62,000 nt of DNA from Acanthaster planci (lineage: Eukaryota; Echinodermata; Asteroidea; Valvatida; Acanthasteridae), in assembly GCF_001949145.1 (NCBI RefSeq), contig NW_019091465.1, forward strand, positions 872,446 to 934,445. Reading direction: 5' to 3'. Positions 35,143-47,535 of the stretch are shown here, one piece after another. Every line of letters starts with the position of its first letter. The stretch's first letter is position 1. The notes beneath the pieces were generated by a model that made no database searches, had not been told where the DNA came from, and saw only the letters and a list, made by a program, of their open reading frames with translations. A program made the position numbers and the translations under genes.

Positions 35143-36430
35143 CCTGACTAGCCTCGAAAGTCATTTTCCAGGGCTTCGTAGCGCCGATGCTCCTGAAACA
35201 ACCCACCGTGCACGCACTACCCTTTGCTTGGCGATCTTGTTCATTTCCGTCACACTCACTGAACTTTGCTTCAATAACATAACCTTCAAGTAAGAAATGG
35301 AAACTGTCTGCAGGAATGATACAAGTGAAAAGGGAAATGTAATCTAGTCGACATGAACAAAATTGCCTCAAATCATTCTACTTAACTTGTGTGAGCCCAC
35401 AACGTCTGTATCACCATATGTCTGCCCTCAGGCTGGTCCATGCAACCGCTGCATGCGGAATACTATTGTTTTCCCCCTGTAAACAAACACATTATAGGCG
35501 CCGAGAGGAACGCTTTGGAACTTTGCTCTTGTTTGTTCCACCTAAGGTCAAATATAGCAGTCACGAGAGCCGTATGCGTCACAACAGAACTGGGTGAACT
35601 TGTAAACCGTAACTAAGAATACAGTGGAATTCTCCAGATCATTTTGCAAAACTGTACGGTGCCCGAGAACGGCCGCAAAAAAGTAAAAATCTACACGTGA
35701 CTTTGTGTTGGCTTTATATGGTAGTTATTTTTGCACAAAGAGTAAAGAATGTTCTCATCTGCCCTTACCTATTTTTAGATTAGCTCTGGAACGTGATAAT
35801 ACTTTGCTCTTTTTGCGAACTGAAAGTCATTAATTAGTCATTAATTAAAGGGTTACAGAAATGGAAAACATTTAGTTCGCGTGAAGTATTTCAAAATAAC
35901 AATAAATACGTAATCATTTAAAAAAGATCATAAATTCAGTGTTTACCCCATTAGTTGTGACCGCAAAATGAATAAAAAGATCCTGCGTTTCCCCGTCCAC
36001 AAAAAAAATCTCCTTTTGGCCTTTCGCACTCCCCAGCTGATTGGATGACGTCATCGTCAGAACGATTCATGTACAGTGTACATGTACATAGCGCACAGTA
36101 CATGCAGTATCGCACGCAACAGACCACTTTGTGTTCGATGTAGCTTAGCCAACAGGACAAACACTATCTCAGTTCAAGCAACTCACGGCAGGACTGTGTC
36201 CTTTAATTGTTCTGCCTTGAAGTGATCATAGTGTTTTCCCGTGGACCACAATGCGGTCATCATGCATGTGTATATCACATCCAAGAAGCAAATGCGGCTT
36301 GCATCAAGGTCAGATAGTAATAAATTGACTGTTCGATTTCGTGCTCAAGGTGGCGCGCAATAAGCACATATTGGACGAAGTCGGTGAAGTTGGGGCACGA
36401 TTCAGTATACAATGTCGACCACTTTTTGAG
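35143..36430. other. Intergenic, nothing coding recognised
   Basis: Nested ATGTACA/TGTACAT palindromes lie around 36068-36090. No supported exon. Confidence 0.4.
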
Positions 36431-36439
36431 GCCAAAACG

Positions 36440-36850
36440 GGGAAGGCAGCAAGAAGCTACGCGGTGATGAGGAGGTTGTCACAGTGCTGATGTACGCTGA
36501 TGATCTGACGTGCTGGCGGCGGACGCGGACAAGGTGGTAAAGGTCCTAAAATTCCTGCACGACGAACGTCAGCGTTGTGGATTGTACGTTTCTTTCAAGA
36601 ATTAACGTACACTCAGATATGGCCACTAGGCACGGACAAGCCAGACAAGATGAATAATCACAGACCGATGACAGAAGATGGGCACGAGATTGGCAATGTA
36701 CTTCAGTTCAAGGTGCCATAGGTCAGCTGCTCCACTATAGCCTCCACATTGACCGTTACATCATGAAGCGAATTGCGGAGGCGGTTGGGAAATTTAAAAA
36801 CTATCGGCAGGTTCCGAATGATTGGTTGGTGTGCAAGGTGGCGTGAGTGA
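36440..36850 (+). mobile_element. Decayed reverse-transcriptase fragment
   Basis: GDEEVVTVLMYADDLT contains the YADD catalytic box, and the next frames give ADADKVVKVLKFLHDERQRC, GLYVSFK, and later HIDRYIMKRIAEAVGKFKNY, all in the order expected for the RT and thumb of a non-LTR element. At least two frameshifts and several stops separate the pieces. It is a different lineage from the LINEs at 11-13 and 42-43 kb. Confidence 0.8.
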
Positions 36851-36970
36851 GATTCTTCAGTTGGTGCTGTTTGCCTAGTGCTTAAAAGAGGGCTAGGTAG
36901 CAAAATAGACGTCATTTTGGTATTAGTGTTGTGGTTTTAGCCAACAAAGGCTGATTCTGGAGAGGATATC

Positions 36971-37108
36971 ATGGCACTCAAGTACACAAATGATGATCTG
37001 GATGTGTATTTTGACGCCGTCCCACTCAAGGATTTCATCCATGTCAGTTCACCGCTGTTTCGGCACGGAAAAGCGGTTGTGCGCACGCACAAGATTTGCG
37101 CCATTTAA
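36971..37108 (+). CDS. Short 45-residue open frame of unknown nature
   Basis: ATG at 36971 opens MALKYTNDDLDVYFDAVPL and continues to TAA at 37108. The composition is protein-like, with no repeats, and the frame lies just 3' of the RT fragment. It may be a first exon of the frame at 37348-37635 or chance. No family is recognised. Confidence 0.25.
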   Translation: MALKYTNDDLDVYFDAVPLKDFIHVSSPLFRHGKAVVRTHKICAI

Positions 37109-37347
37109 GTGCGCCCCCTTGTAGTAAAAACTATATGAATATTAATGAGCTGAAAGGGTCACCTTAATTAAATCCTTTTTGAGGGGCACTGTGTTAATGA
37201 ATATCTACAGAATACGGCTTATTACAAAAAACACAAAATTGGCCTTTAAACTGTCAGTACGTTCGGCCATTTTGGTTGCAGAATACTCGTGAGAAGAGTG
37301 TCTAAAAGTTAACGTGTTTTGGTGATTGATCGACAATTACGGGATTT

Positions 37348-37635
37348 TTGACCGTTGTTAAAGCCTCAAAAGAATTGTTCCTAGAGTTTTGCCGGTCTAT
37401 GCTTGACATCCAGCGTGAAGAATGGACCTTTTACAATGTATTTGCGCTCTGTGAACTGTGCAAACCTAACGATAATATTTGCAAGGCATTACACGACACG
37501 CTGATTTTTGCATTGATACACTACATGTTGGAGGAATATCCGCGAGAGCTCTACGTGGGTGATGGTTTCATGGGCGTCCTCACTGTGAAAGAGTTGCTCC
37601 GAAGTACATGCCATCGGGTACCTATCTTCAAATAG
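37348..37635 (+). CDS. Unassigned open frame convergent with the RAG1-like frame
   Basis: Ninety-five codons are open to the stop at 37633-37635, with no good ATG at the start (the frame opens with TTG), so it is probably a terminal exon. It contains a cysteine pair in ALCELCKPND and helical stretches (LFLEFCRSMLDIQREEWTFY, HYMLEEYPRELY). No domain is recognised. Only about 145 bp separate its stop from the stop of the minus-strand RAG1-like frame, a tail-to-tail layout. It could be a second gene of the same mobile element. Confidence 0.4.
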   Translation: MTVVKASKELFLEFCRSMLDIQREEWTFYNVFALCELCKPNDNICKALHDTLIFALIHYMLEEYPRELYVGDGFMGVLTVKELLRSTCHRVPIFK

Positions 37636-37779
37636 CACTATTTTTGACAAAGACATACATATACACGACAAATAGGCCTGTGTGTTTACACCATTGCATG
37701 TACGTTCATTTATAAATATGTCGGTTTTGGTTATTATTTGCAAACCGTGCTTACAACATACCTAAGGCTATGCATGCTT

Positions 37780-38563
37780 CTATTCATCAAAAGTTACTGC
37801 ATGGTTTAGAATATCTCTGAATATCTTCTCATCAACAGGTGCTGAGCTTTGTGGATTACTGCAGTCATGTCTTTCTGCATTTTTGAGCCAACTGCTTTGG
37901 TTGCATTTCTTGCACTTGACCCTCCCATTCATGAGGACATTCACAAAGTAGTGCTTGGCATGTTGGATATGCAGAAGGCTGATTTGCTTCCTACAAACTG
38001 AGCAAAGAACTGTTGAAGATGACGATTTGGAAAATAGCTCTTCTAGGGATTCCAAGCAAACAATGTGCTCACACTGTGTTTCGGTAGGTCTGTTGAAGAT
38101 TTTGCAGCAGTACTTGCAAATGAAAGAACTATCATCTGACTGAAAATTATGCCCCATTGTCGGAGTCGTTGTTTGCCTAAGCCACTCGAAGTTCCTCTGC
38201 ACAGTTGCCTTGGCTTTCTCCTCTTCCCTGTCAAGAGTCATAAGACGAGCATGTTTCCCTTTCGAAGGACGACCACCTCTTTTGGAAATGTTCACCTTGT
38301 CACAAACGAAGCATGGGCATGTTGGAGGGGGGCAATCATTTGGCACAGGATGTGTCTTTGAAAGATAAAGATTTGAACTGCAAAGATGGCACATGAAGGG
38401 AGGGTGGCAATATGGCTCATCGGTTTCTACATTGATTTTTATACTTCGCTTGTATCTCTTGATTTTCTGAGCAAGGCATAGGTTGCCCGTTATGGAATTT
38501 CCATGGATTTACTCCCTCGGCACATATTCTGCATAATTTCTGGAGATTGTGTATGTGATCCAT
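37780..38563 (-). pseudogene. RAG1 N-terminal-domain-like protein (N-RAG type), one frame break
   Basis: The order of motifs follows the non-core N-terminus of RAG1: LQKLCRIC from ATG 38563; KINV-DEP-HPPFMCHLC; PCFVC; a basic RGGRPSKGKHARL; then a RING-like zinc finger CKYC...PTETQCEHIVC...CSVC; a segment FVNVLMNGRVKCKKC; and a closing H..C. The frame ends at 37780, before any catalytic core. The reading frame shifts by one between about 38520 and 38480, so it is a pseudogene, has a very short intron (a GTAAAT...CTCAG of 46 bp is possible), or carries a sequencing error. The RING cysteine after CEHIVC is Ser (CLES). Known relatives are RAG1L of ProtoRAG and the N-RAG transposon proteins that have only this part. 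Terminal inverted repeats were not found. Confidence 0.8.
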
Positions 38564-38639
38564 AATCAAAGAGCCACTTTCCAATAGTCTGTCAATTAAA
38601 AGTAACAAATTTACATGCTTGTATCCTTGAAACATTTGT

Positions 38640-39110
38640 CAAGAGTAGCTTTGTTCTTTCCTTTTTGATTGATATGTAGTTCCAGAAGACTATTTTTTAT
38701 TTAAGTTATTAAAAAGTGACAAATTAAAACAAACGGTTTCAGTGTAAGAAAACAATTTCAAATTTTCTTTCAAAACCTTTCAAGTAAAAATGATCCACAT
38801 GTTATGTAGTTTTTGAAAGTACACGTACATGTAATCTGAAAAGAAGATTTTTTCATTTATCAACCTATGAGGATGTTGTTTAAAATACCAGTCATTTAAA
38901 GATTTTGACAATACCCCACCCAACCTGTTTATATATCAGAAAGTGGAGGTTGTTTTGCACTGCTGGGAGGTCATAATTTACCAAAGAATATCGAGTTAAA
39001 GTGCTTGTCGTCCTGCATTTTTTTTATAGTCAAGCGGGTATGCAGTAGTCAGTCGGGCAGATCGCCCGCGCGTGATATACATGTACATGTAGTCTGGCAC
39101 CGGTACCGCG
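38640..39110. other. Upstream of the RAG1-like frame
   Basis: AT-rich to about 39000, then a small CpG-dense patch (39050-39125) with GCCCGCGCG and CGCGCTCGCGCGGGC. This patch could be a promoter for the short plus-strand frame at 39129. Confidence 0.35.
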
Positions 39111-39128
39111 CTCGCGCGGGCTACCGAA

Positions 39129-39210
39129 ATGGCGGTTCAGGCTGAAAATATCACCCATGTAAAGTCCACATTTCTCGAAAACCTTGGGGCTCACACAGAA
39201 GAGAAAATAT
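39129..39210 (+). CDS. Possible first exon next to a CpG patch
   Basis: CCGAAATGGCGG is a good translation-start context at the edge of a CpG-dense patch, opening 26 codons (MAVQAENITHVKSTFLENLG...). A GTAAAG about 30 bp after the ATG could be a donor. No family or downstream exon is recognised. Confidence 0.25.
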
Positions 39211-42200
39211 AGTTTGTAAGGTGAAGAGTTGCTTCGTGATATTATGTGTTGTTTTAGGCCAGGAAAACTCTAGGTCATATAGAATTTTCATCTGTAAATC
39301 TTACCTCGCCAGAAACACAAAATCGGAGCAGCTCAGTTTAGCTTTAAATTTCGCGCTTAAGAAAATCCATTTCGGTTCGCTTCTCCTGTTGCACTTGTCA
39401 GTAAAAAGTGTAAACGTGTGGGAGTGGTCGAAAGTATGCATCCAAATCGTGAATATTCATTATTATCATGAATTTTAGGCAGTGTTTACAAAATGGGTCA
39501 AGATTCATGAATTATGAAACTTGCCTGTACTAGTCAAAAAACTGACGCATGCGCACAACCGGTGTTCCCCACCCCGTTTAACACAGACGGAAACAGCGGT
39601 GAGTTTTCTCAAGTACATCGCACATGTTGTCAGACGCGATCCCTCGCATCCAACAAACCAAACGTTGTTCATTCGTCCAACGCCTAAAAACGCACTAAGC
39701 ATATGGGTGTAAGTCTAATTCCTACCAGGACTTGAGCGGGTCGACATCATCAAGAAGAAGTCCAACAGACAAGCATTTCAGCAAATTCTGGCACGATAAT
39801 ACATGCACCTAGACCAGAAACGCAAGCTAGAGAAACCTTCAAAGTCTAAGTGAGGAGCAATTAATTTGCGAAGGTATAACAAACGAACGAACGAATGCTT
39901 GCGTTAGCGCTTAACTTAAAAACATTTCCCAATGCCCCATACAGTACAATTAAGACACAGTGACATTTCTTTTCAGTTCTTTCGCCTGCGCAGTGTTCCC
40001 TGAAAGCCACCGTAAGTAAACACACGCAGGCGCAATACGGTGCTTTGCCAACGGCCTAATCTAGGGACGCATTCGAGTGAAAACCATTTTGCCACCAATG
40101 GTCGATTTTCCCTGGTATCCCCGCACAAAATATCGCCTGGATACCAGGTAGAACAGGTTACAGCGGTTGACAGTTGCTTCCATCGAACTTGGACCTGCAG
40201 AGTGCATAATATCGGGGCACAAGTCTCTGTTCAGACGTTAAGCGAAGCCTTTTCAGCGTAATCTAGGGCTGATACAAGGAATGCCGTGAGGAGTCTACAT
40301 TGCACAGGTATTTCTGATTTAGTTAACATGTTTTATACTTTTCGTTACAGTACTATTTTTCCAGCTCATTTGACAAGGAAGGTCAATTAAGACCCCAGTA
40401 CAATGACCCCCTGAAATTTTGCCTTTGCAGAAGGAGCGATTTTTTAATCTATATTTTTTGAAATATTTTTTCCTCAACTTCACAATTCAAGTTAATATAT
40501 CGGTGGTCACATATTTATCCCAATATCTGTACCTTTTATAGACCCTGTCTACGTTGTTTTGCCGTACTACAATATTTGAGAAAAATATCGACGATCCTCT
40601 TAGCGACAGGTTTCCACCAGTGCGGCCATCTTGATTCGATGTCAGTAATAGCCAGGTTTCTGTATGTGTCTAAGTTTATACGGGGTTAAGAAGGATTGTG
40701 ATGTTATCTTGTTGAAGAAATACGCTCCTCCAAGTTTTCACATACGTCATGTTGAATTAGGCCAAGAGGAAGTGGTTTTGACTTCCCTTTTTGAAAGCTA
40801 AAATAGGCAAGGTTTTCAAGCATTTTATCCTTTAAAATCGCCCAGGAAATGTATAAGGTAACAATAAAATTGTCAAAGGAACCACATTATTTTCTGGAAG
40901 CTTGGACAATGGAGAGAACAAGGGAGCTTTTAGGGGGAGGGGCCCATTTTTTAAAATTTAGGGTATTAATGTTTATATTATTTTTTTCGGAAAACGATGT
41001 TGCAATGGTGCCCCAAAGGTGATTTTCATGATCATATCTGATATTACAATTGCAAAATGACTGTACACAGTCCACGTACGTAAGGAGTATTTTATTGAGT
41101 AATTTTTACTCTCCAAATGGAAATAAGTAAAAATGAAATTGCCGGTGCAGAGTCTTGTCCAGCGCTCTGAATTATATAGCCTTATTAACAGAGAAAAATA
41201 CCATTGCGAAATGTTAACATTTTAGGGGATTTCCGAGGGAACAAAAATAGCCATGGCAATAAACACCTTCTGATCGTGGCGGCAACCAGACTAATAGTCT
41301 GATGCCGGACATCCTTTACGAGTAATTGTAGTTGTCCGTTACCAGACTTAGTCTGGCGCGCGGTGTGAGCGATCGCGCTCAGCCATTCCACTTTAACGTG
41401 CCGTGTGAAACGGGATCCATTCAGTCTATTTGATAAATGTCAAATGTCAAAATGGAGTAATTGCAGAGTAGCCTGCCACGCGAAAATACTCCCTAAAAAT
41501 CTATGGCTGCGTAGTCCAGTGGTGGTTGTTCAACTTCAGGGTTATCCTTGCTGCGTCGAGGTACGTGTTATGTAGTATTGAAGTCATTTTCGACAACAAA
41601 GCACTCAATTGACATACATTCAACTCCCTAGGGGAAGATTAAAATAATGTCCAAGTCCAAAGTGGGTCCCGGGGAGCGGCTACGCGGATACGGGGATACG
41701 AAGTGGGCCTTGTGGATGGAAGCGTGAGTCCGTATCTGTGTATCCGCGGCTACGAGGTGGGCAAGGTGAGTGGCGGGATACTCTATAATTGTGTCTCAAA
41801 GGGGGAGTAAGTGCAGAATGATGAAGAGGCAAACAATTGCCCGTGTATTGGCCATATTCTCAAACACAAGTAGGAATGCTTCCAATATTGTGGAGCTTTT
41901 TGAGGAGGTTTGAAGGGTATTGATTGTCAAGGGTGTAGCTTTCATTGAATTATGCCACTTTCAAACCGGCAAGCCTGTTGGGCTTGTATATCTGCAATAT
42001 TTTAGTTCCTGCAAGCGGACAAAACTTCTGCTCTAACCAGCATGCATAGTCATATTAAGTCCCATAAAGGTCAGCTACATGTGGTAAGTGCACGGTCAGC
42101 TAAATGCTAAATATATTGCAGATACGATTGGGAGTCCTTAGTGAACTGTGGGTGAGGAGCACGATAATAAAATGTATGCATTGTGTGGTGCTTGTTTGTG

Positions 42201-42299
42201 GTTATACACATGTACAGTGTTAGAGTGAAAAAAAATAACATTTCTCTTACAGAGTTGTATCTGAGGATCTTACTCGGCAGCATGTCCAAAAGGCCACTG
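39211..42299. other. Intergenic, nothing coding recognised
   Basis: It contains small palindromes CAGACTAATAGTCTG (41288) and CCAGACTTAGTCTGG (41342), and a GC-rich patch near 41670-41770 with repeated ATACG and GGCTACG words. No exon is supported. Confidence 0.4.
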
Positions 42300-42329
42300 A
42301 TGGTACAGGACCCTTATCGTGGTATGTGC

Positions 42330-43412
42330 ACCGAAAATTAATTCATTCACACTTACGTACGGTGCCCCCCAGGGCTGTGTACTCGGACTACTTTTATTCA
42401 ATGTGTATATGTTGCCATTAGGGGATGTTATTTAAATAGGCATCATGGACTGAGGTGTCATTTTTATGCAGATGACACTCAATTATATTTGTCAGCACAG
42501 CCAACTGGCAGCAACATACAGCAACAAGTGTCAGTTTTGGAAAAATGCCATGACGACATCAGATGTTGGATGGCGATTAATTTTTGAAGCTAAATGATAA
42601 GACAGATCTGTTTATCATTGGATGGCATATGTCGTTGAGCCGAATTCTTAGAACTGTTGTGAATATCGGTAATCACAATATTACCGCAGTCTCTGAAGTC
42701 AAGAGTCAGGGTGTTGTTTTTGACAACAAAATGAATATGCAATCCCACATCAAGAATTTCTCTCGCACTGCAATGTATCACCTGTACAATATAAGCAAAA
42801 TATTTGGGTCAATCAGCCAAGGAGCATATTATTCATGCACTTGTTACGTCTCGCATTGACTATTGTAACTCTGTTTTTATCGGTCTATCGGCGCCAGCCC
42901 TTGCTCCTTTGCAGTGAGTCCAGAATTTGACCACATTACTCCTGCGCTGATGCAATTACATTGGTTGCCAGTAAAATATAGGGTAATTTCTAAAGTGTGT
43001 CTGTGTCTCCTGGTCTTTAAATGTCTCCACGACTGTGCTCCGAGTTATTTAAGTGATTTGCTTGATGTTAGGATTCCTAGTCGATTCGTTTCACTCGTTC
43101 CACGCTGGACTCGTGTAGGCTTACTCTCCCAAAAACTAGGCTGTCTTCTGCTGGCGAGAGGATGTTTGCTGCGGCTTGTCCCCGTCTCTGGAACCAGCTT
43201 GAAGTTCATCTTATAGAGTCTAGGAATGTGGAGAGTTTTAAGACCGGGCTGAAGACGCACCTTTTTAAACAAGCATTTTTAGTCTCTTAATATTGATTTT
43301 AATTGTGGTACATGTAGGTTTTATTTATTTATTTATATTTTGATGTACGGCGCCTGGGAGTAGCTTGATGGATTAGGCGCTTTGTAAATGTCAATTATTA
43401 TTATTATTATTA
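42330..43412 (+). mobile_element. LINE 3' end (L2/CR1-like), decayed
   Basis: Motifs in order on the plus strand: TYGAPQGCVLGLLLFNVY, CHFYADDTQLYLSAQ (catalytic YADD), GVVFDNKMNM, ITPALMQLHWLPVKYRV, FKCLHDCAPSYLSDLL, and CPRLWNQL then FKTGLKTHLFKQAF before a stop near 43290. A 3' untranslated stretch follows with GGCGCTTTGTAAATGTCAAT and an (ATT)n tail at 43394-43412, as in L2/CR1-type elements. Stops and shifts break the frame. The 5' half is absent, as usual for truncated LINEs. Confidence 0.9.
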
Positions 43413-45120
43413 GTCATTAGATGCTCAACAAGCAAGGATTTGTTCACATTGATACAAAAATTATAATGGGCCCAACTTAATGAGGAGAGGATTATGAAAT
43501 TAATGATTGATTTACCTGGGTAGTAAGACACCGGCAAACTTGCCTATGTAAATTTTGTTTTAGTGTCTATAGTATCTGGCCTTCTTCTGTTTTAATTTCA
43601 AGTTAAGTGCAGGCTCAAAACCACTTGGTTCCAATTTATTACGTCCTTCTCATTTTTTTTTATATTTATGCCTGAAGTGTCTTTAATTTATTTGTTTATC
43701 TAACTTCTTCGCCAAATATACAGTATTGCCATAAGTAAGGCCCTCCCCCAAAAGACTCCGGTTTCTGGTCATGGGCGTGGTCCAAAAGTGGTGCGGTGAC
43801 GCTTTTTTTTTCTCCTCTTTTTTCCCCCTTAGAAGTGATTTATACATGCACATATAATTTAAAGCGCATGGCCTTGTTACTACGAGACGTGTGAATTAAT
43901 AACTTTGAATTAATAAAAAGACCATAAAATATGACGAGAGGCGATGGTTTCAGTCATCTCACTCAAGAGAGGCTTCTATTCTTGGCAAGATTGAGCTTGT
44001 TAAAAATACAGTAGCACAACCATGGAAAATAATAAAATGTGAAAAATAAATTTTCAGCTCCAGTTTCCGGTTTTAAATGAAATTCTCATGGGGTAGAAGT
44101 ATAAGACATTCTTTGCACATTGCTTTCTGCTTTAGCTTACAGAGGAAACAAGTTGCACATCAACTAGCCTATGAAAAAAATTAATAAAAACAGTTCAGAT
44201 CCAGAGTCAAAATGAGATTAAAACTCTCCTGAGGTAGGGGAAATTATATACTGTGCACATTGTTTTCTGTTTTAGCTTATAAGAAACAAGCTGCATTTAA
44301 CATACTGGGGAAGAAATTCAGCTCAGAAAAAATCTCCTCTCACTCTAATCTGCTTTTGTTCTTGGCATGAGTTGTTACATGTATGGCTGCCATAACGCGA
44401 TGTCCATCGCCCGTGCATGCACTGCATGTGTATGTAACCGCCACTGCCTCACCGACACTGAAATAGACTGGCCCCTAACGGTTTATTGCTCAAAAGCGTT
44501 TTCAATTTGCATACTAACTCAGGACACAAGACCACTTCGTTTGTCTGGTTCACAGACGTACGTGGGCCTGCATGGGTCGAAATCAATTGGCTACTGCCGG
44601 AAATCACACTGAGTATTTGGCAGCATCCACGGCTAGTTCCCATAGAATCATGCATGATATCAAGCCGACGCCAACTGATTCGGACACGGCCTTCGTGTAA
44701 AGAAACACAAATGACGTCATCTGATAAGAGTGCCCGACTGAAACGCATGGAGGCCTAGGGGGATTCTTTCACCGTACATATTACCCAACCCCACCTATTA
44801 AAAACACGTTAAAATTACGCGGTAGCAGAATTCCTGCCGATCAGGTAACGTTGGCGGCTTTTAGAAATCGTTTTATGCAAAATAAAAAAAAAGTATTTTG
44901 CCAACGCGCAGGTCTACGGCGACGCGCGCAGTGACCAGAAACCAGAGACTGCTTTTTTTGCCTAATAGCAATATCAATATGGGTTCCTGAGGGGCGAATG
45001 CATGAAAACATGGGACAAAATTTGGGACGCTTCAGAATTTCCTCTTCCAAACCAAAACTAGTCACGTCAATATATCGACTGCGATCTAGACAACCTCCAC
45101 TCAAATTACTGATAAGCATC
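43413..45120. other. Intergenic, nothing coding recognised
   Basis: Two related AT-rich stretches lie around 44040-44290, sharing TTCTGTTTTAGCTTA-like words, which suggests an old local duplication. Confidence 0.4.
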
Positions 45121-45408
45121 ATGGATGCCATCACGGAGAACGACTCAGTGATACCATTTTGGGTTTTCTATCATGACATACCGAGAAATGACGCCTCAGG
45201 CACCGTGGTAAGCGTACTTTGTGACATTTGCAGTGGTTTTAGTATAAAGTGTATCATTCTTGTTCGCAGAAGTCGAACTTGCAATGCCGGTTCAAGTTCA
45301 AGACAATGAAGGTAAGATTTTGAAGATTATGTTCACATAAAAGAGCGATGATCAGCATGACATTTCTTCAAGGTCCCCGTCATTCAAGTGACACACCCTG
45401 CACATTGA
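45121..45408 (+). CDS. Possible small three-exon open frame
   Basis: ATG at 45121 reads MDAITENDSVIPFWVFYHD to a GTAAGC donor (about 45209). An exon between GTTCGCAG and GTAAGA (45271-45312) reads KSNLQCRFKFKTMK in the same phase. After TTCTTCAAG the frame gives VPVIQVTHPAH and a stop. Both introns would be about 60 bp, very short for this locus. No family is recognised, so this is a weak call. Confidence 0.2.
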
Positions 45409-46254
45409 GCCGAGAACTACAATGGATCCATTCTTTGTGAAATTAAAAAAGATCATCTATACATTTACACGAATACGAGGAAACAGTTACGTTTTTTTGT
45501 TGACGTTGATCACTGTTAATGAAAGATTCTCTTACAAGGACATTAAAGATCCCAATCCGGTGTTCTTTGCTGTTTTCTTTGCACCTGTACAATGCCAGAG
45601 TTTCTATTGTGATATGCTAATTGACAAAGTCCGAACGTCCTCTTATTAATGAGGTTGGACTGTATTTGTAGTATTTAATACAATGGATTATTGATGCCCA
45701 ATCACTGGGTGCAGCGTCTGCCTTTTCTTTGGCACAGACAGTCGTACTTTTGACCACCAATGGCTGATAAAACTATAGCTGGCAGTCGGTGAAAAAGCTG
45801 ACGAATAATTCACCGGATCCCATGAATCTACCAAAAGCACCAAATGATAACACTGGTACTAAATAATAAATGAAATCGAGACCTTCTTTAAAACTTGAAT
45901 CTGACCCCTGCTTTTATTTCTTCGAATTATGGCTACCCATACGAATGTTACGCAAGATAATGAGAGCTGTCCATAGATGGATCCCAATACGAAGCTTTTA
46001 GCGTCGATCTGCGCACTTCCGCGTTTGAAAACGAGCTGTATGTGTCAGCTTCAATTCTAAATACTATCAGATGCTTGAAAGTAAGGAGTTAAAAACACAA
46101 AATACATATATTATGTTAAATTCAGACTTTTCAGGCTGCAAATTTTTGTGGAAGAGTCTTTCAGGATGACTCCACATGTCAAATCAATCGAAAAAATAAC
46201 GGCAATTTTCCGCGAACTGACGTACCTGCGATGGTCGTGTATCTGCATGTGCAG

Positions 46255-46300
46255 TGGGCATGGTTCAAACTGAAGTGGCATCACACTTAAGAACCGGATA
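46255..46300. repeat. MITE family C right-end fragment
   Basis: GGTTCAAACTGAAGTGGCAT and CACACTTAAGAACCGGAT match the terminal repeat at 2733-2935 and 5721-5766. Confidence 0.5.
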
Positions 46301-46539
46301 CTCCATGTACTGTGTCGACTCCGCGGGCGCGCGCGACTGAGTTCAACACAGAGAGCCTCGGTTTCGATGCAGATATGCGCAAACAGTGCTAATATGAAAT
46401 TTCTCTATAGAGAAACATTTGTAGATAAACAGCTGAGTACTGGCATGGCTAAGTGTATGTGCCTTGTCTAGCACTGTGCCTATGGCTTTGATAACAGACG
46501 TGTGTTAAGCCAGCTGCACAATAAGGACTTGTGTAAAAT

Positions 46540-47010
46540 AAGTTTTGATCGGGCGGAGATCCAAGAGGTGGGGGTCAACCCCCCCTGCCATATGTATTTT
46601 TGGGGGGGAAGGGGCTTCTTCAGGTTGGAAGACCCCTTGATAAGCACAAACCATGCAGGTGTCTTATTTTGCTTGTATACGTTATACGATTCGAACCCAT
46701 ACCCCAAGCATCACAAACCATTATGTTGTAACCGCTTGACTACCGCAATTTACACAGTACAGGTTGACGGTGTTTTTACTGTTGATATACCGATGAACGC
46801 TGCAACGCGAGTCTAATACACATTGGGCATGCGCAATACAAACACAACCACCGCGGTTTGGTTTCATACGTAAGGTTGCATATATATCTCCGTCGGGGGG
46901 AGTCCCCCCCCCGATACGCCACTGAACGAATCAAAAAGTCTGTAACTGCTTCAAAAATGGCAACAAATACAATACCCCGTGCACCAAAATGTTGGATCTG
47001 CCCCTGTAAG
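46540..47010. repeat. G-run-rich remnants of small DNA transposons
   Basis: CCCCCCCCGATACGCCACTG (about 46904-46923) and TTGGATCTGCCCCTG (about 46993) are, in complement, CAGTGGCG- and CAGGGGCAGATCC-like ends seen on many non-autonomous DNA transposons. GGGCGGAGATCCAAGAGG (46551) begins another G-run-rich stretch. No transposase is present. Confidence 0.4.
46683..46765 (-). repeat. tRNA-like (SINE or tRNA pseudogene) sequence
   Basis: In complement it reads GCGGTAGTCAAGCGGTTACA, an A-box-like block, and GGGTTCGAATCG, a B-box-like block, spaced as in tRNA genes. The acceptor stem does not pair clearly, so it is probably SINE-derived rather than a functional tRNA. Confidence 0.45.
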
Positions 47011-47289
47011 ATACCACGATAAAGAGGACGAATGACTCCGTGTTGAAACAATGAAAGCACAATTAATATTTAATCAGTGGTTAAGTTTGAAAAACACATA
47101 GGCCAATTACCTTAACAGAAATGCTGGCTGCTGCTTGTACAGAAAACAACATAAATTCAGTCGCAGTTTTGAATCAGACTCGTTTTCAAACTGAATTTTC
47201 TTCATTTGTACAGATTATTTTCAAGATATTCATCGTTCACTTCGAAGTAATGGAAATCCTCAACGTAAGTTTTCGGACAAAACGGAACT

Positions 47290-47535
47290 CTACATTTACT
47301 GACTGATCGATCGAGGTTGACAAATATCTGCCGACCGACTGATGGAACAACCGACAAACGGCGACCGACCGTTGACTGACCACTCAACTGACTGTTGAAC
47401 CGATCAAGCTTTACTGGCCGACAAATGGAACAATTAACCGAGGGACTGACTGATCGACCTATCGATCAACGGATCAACTGACTCACTGACCGACGATTGT
47501 GGTTCATTGACTGACATGTCTGCCTCGATTGACTA
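47290..47535. repeat. Cryptically simple GACTGA/GACCGA-rich stretch
   Basis: Words ACTGACTGAT, CGACCGAC, GATCGATCGA and CAACTGACT recur irregularly for about 245 bp. It resembles a degenerated tetranucleotide (GACT/GACC) satellite. There is no coding meaning. Confidence 0.6.

Noticed and set aside
46683-46765. Functional tRNA gene on the minus strand
   Set aside because: Promoter-like boxes only; no convincing cloverleaf.
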